A stretch of DNA of 9,169 nt from Pseudomonadota bacterium (lineage in GTDB: Bacteria > Pseudomonadota > Alphaproteobacteria > Rhizobiales > Rhizobiaceae). The stretch is from the NCBI GenBank assembly GCA_023433855.1, contig JAEYTV010000424.1:1-9169 (forward strand), written 5' to 3'. Position 1 is the first letter of the stretch; every line of letters starts with the position of its first letter. The notes under the pieces are model-generated. The model saw nothing but the letters and a program-made list of their open reading frames with translations. It was not told where the DNA came from and ran no database searches. Of this stretch, positions 8,123 to 9,169 are shown in pieces. A program made the position numbers and the translations under genes.

Positions 8123-9169
8123 ATGACTGGAAATCCCCGATCCTCGCAATTGACCGCGATGTTTTTGCTTGTTGCCGTCGTCAGCCCAGGGACTGCACTG
8201 GCCGAAAGCATCTTCGTGCCGATTGAATACACGATGGACGACGGCACGGTGTTCCGCGTCTCGGGCCAGATCAACGTCGGCGTCCTCCACTATGACGACG
8301 GTCAGGAGGATTTCACCAATTTCGTCAGCAACGACAATTCGAGTTCCAGAATACGTTTCCAGATGCTCTCTCCGCCGGACGACGCCTGGAGGTTCGAAGC
8401 CACCCTTGAAGCGGAATACCAAGCGCTGGCGTCGAACGTGATCAGCCAGTTGGACGATGAGCCAAACTGGGACTTCCCCGCCACCAATATCCGCAAGGCG
8501 GAGATCGTCTTCATCAACGAGGGCTTCGGCAAGCTCTGGCTGGGTCAGGGCAGCATGGCGAGCGACGGCACCGCAGAGGTCGACAATTCCGGCACGTCGG
8601 TCATCGCCTATTCGAGCCTTTCGGACACGGCGGGCGGATATTTCTTCCGCAACTCGGGAAACGGGCTCTCCGACATCACCGTGGGCAGTGCATTCTCCAA
8701 CTACGACGGACTGGGTCGCAAGCTGCGTGTGCGCTACGATACGCCGACCTTTCACGGCTTCGGGCTGCGTGCGTCGTACGGTGAGGACGCGTTCGCCGAC
8801 AAGGACTTTCCGCTCTATGACATAGCCGCAGTTTACTCCGGCGACTTCGATGCGATCGACCTTGACGCCGCGATTGGCTACGCTTGGAACGAGGAAACCG
8901 ACATCGAGACGCTATCAGGATCGATTTCCGGTCTTCATAAACCTACTGGGATAAGCCTGACGCTGGCTGCCGGTCGCGAGTTCACGGACGGCATTGAAGG
9001 TCGCTATGGCTACGTCAAACTTGGCTACCAGCACGAGTTCTTTGATATTGGATCGACAGCCTTTTCGGTGGATTACTACTTCGGAAGCGATATCGCTGCA
9101 GCCGGCTCCGACAGCGACTCCATCGGATTGGCCGCCGTCCAGAACATTGACGACTACAACCTCCAGCTC
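8123..9169 (+). CDS. Outer-membrane porin (3' end beyond the window)
   Basis: The frame is open from ATG 8123 to the window edge (349 codons) with no stop, so the gene is cut by the window and is not a pseudogene on this evidence. A Sec signal peptide is clear: Arg6, hydrophobic core about 10-20, AxA-type cleavage after TALA at residue 27. The mature part alternates polar and hydrophobic residues as in beta-strands and carries general-porin signatures: SGQINVGVL (47-55), NDNSSSRIRF (70-79) and GFGKLWLGQGS (134-144) followed by SDGTAEVDNSGTSV. This places it with proteobacterial trimeric porins (Porin_4-like). It is acidic, with many Asp and Glu in likely loops. It starts 33 bp after the second aspT, so it probably belongs to the operon and could let the antiporter substrates cross the outer membrane. 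Pore selectivity cannot be read from the sequence. Confidence 0.85.
   Translation, partial: MTGNPRSSQLTAMFLLVAVVSPGTALAESIFVPIEYTMDDGTVFRVSGQINVGVLHYDDGQEDFTNFVSNDNSSSRIRFQMLSPPDDAWRFEATLEAEYQALASNVISQLDDEPNWDFPATNIRKAEIVFINEGFGKLWLGQGSMASDGTAEVDNSGTSVIAYSSLSDTAGGYFFRNSGNGLSDITVGSAFSNYDGLGRKLRVRYDTPTFHGFGLRASYGEDAFADKDFPLYDIAAVYSGDFDAIDLDAAIGYAWNEETDIETLSGSISGLHKPTGISLTLAAGREFTDGIEGRYGYVKLGYQHEFFDIGSTAFSVDYYFGSDIAAAGSDSDSIGLAAVQNIDDYNLQL

Noticed and set aside
7739..8755. Open frame on the - strand (338 codons) across the aspT/porin junction
   Set aside because: It covers the end of one real gene and the start of another, its composition is low in hydrophobic residues with many charged ones, and it shows no motif. 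Treated as an antisense shadow.
1..9169. Mobile element, CRISPR array, tRNA or phage features
   Set aside because: No transposase, terminal inverted repeats, regularly spaced repeats or tRNA-like folds were recognised, and base composition looks even across the genes.

Overview
The window reads as chromosomal DNA of an alphaproteobacterium, most likely a Rhizobiales/Hyphomicrobiales member (Mesorhizobium- or Ochrobactrum-like). The basis is its GC-rich codon use, tight same-strand gene packing and a typical alphaproteobacterial porin; this is an inference by eye and no genus can be fixed. Everything convincingly coding is on the + strand and looks like one operon.

Layout: 1-220 is a leader with a perfect 6+6 bp inverted repeat (162-175) just upstream of the first gene. 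221-2947 encodes a large (908 aa) fold-type-I PLP enzyme of the Orn/Lys/Arg decarboxylase family, with several departures from the E. coli-type enzymes. 3025-4716 encodes an AspT-type amino acid antiporter. 4776-6389 encodes AspD, aspartate 4-decarboxylase. 6386-8089 encodes a second, divergent AspT paralogue whose start codon overlaps the aspD stop. 8123 to the window end encodes an outer-membrane porin, cut off by the window edge. Gaps are 77, 59, -4 and 33 bp, and no convincing internal terminator was seen.

How they may work together: the known AspD/AspT pair converts imported aspartate to alanine plus CO2, consuming a cytoplasmic proton, and swaps monoanionic aspartate for neutral alanine. 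This makes a proton-motive force and alkalinises the cytosol. Here that core is doubled: two decarboxylases of different families and two antiporters. A porin gene follows that could admit substrate through the outer membrane. The simplest reading is an expanded decarboxylation/antiport module for acid tolerance or indirect proton pumping. The substrate of the large decarboxylase is unknown. Its active site lacks the Glu that contacts the terminal amino group in Orn and Lys decarboxylases, so the automatic label 'ornithine/lysine/arginine decarboxylase' should not be taken at face value. The two antiporters also differ in charged residues in their most conserved membrane motifs, which suggests they do not carry the same substrates.
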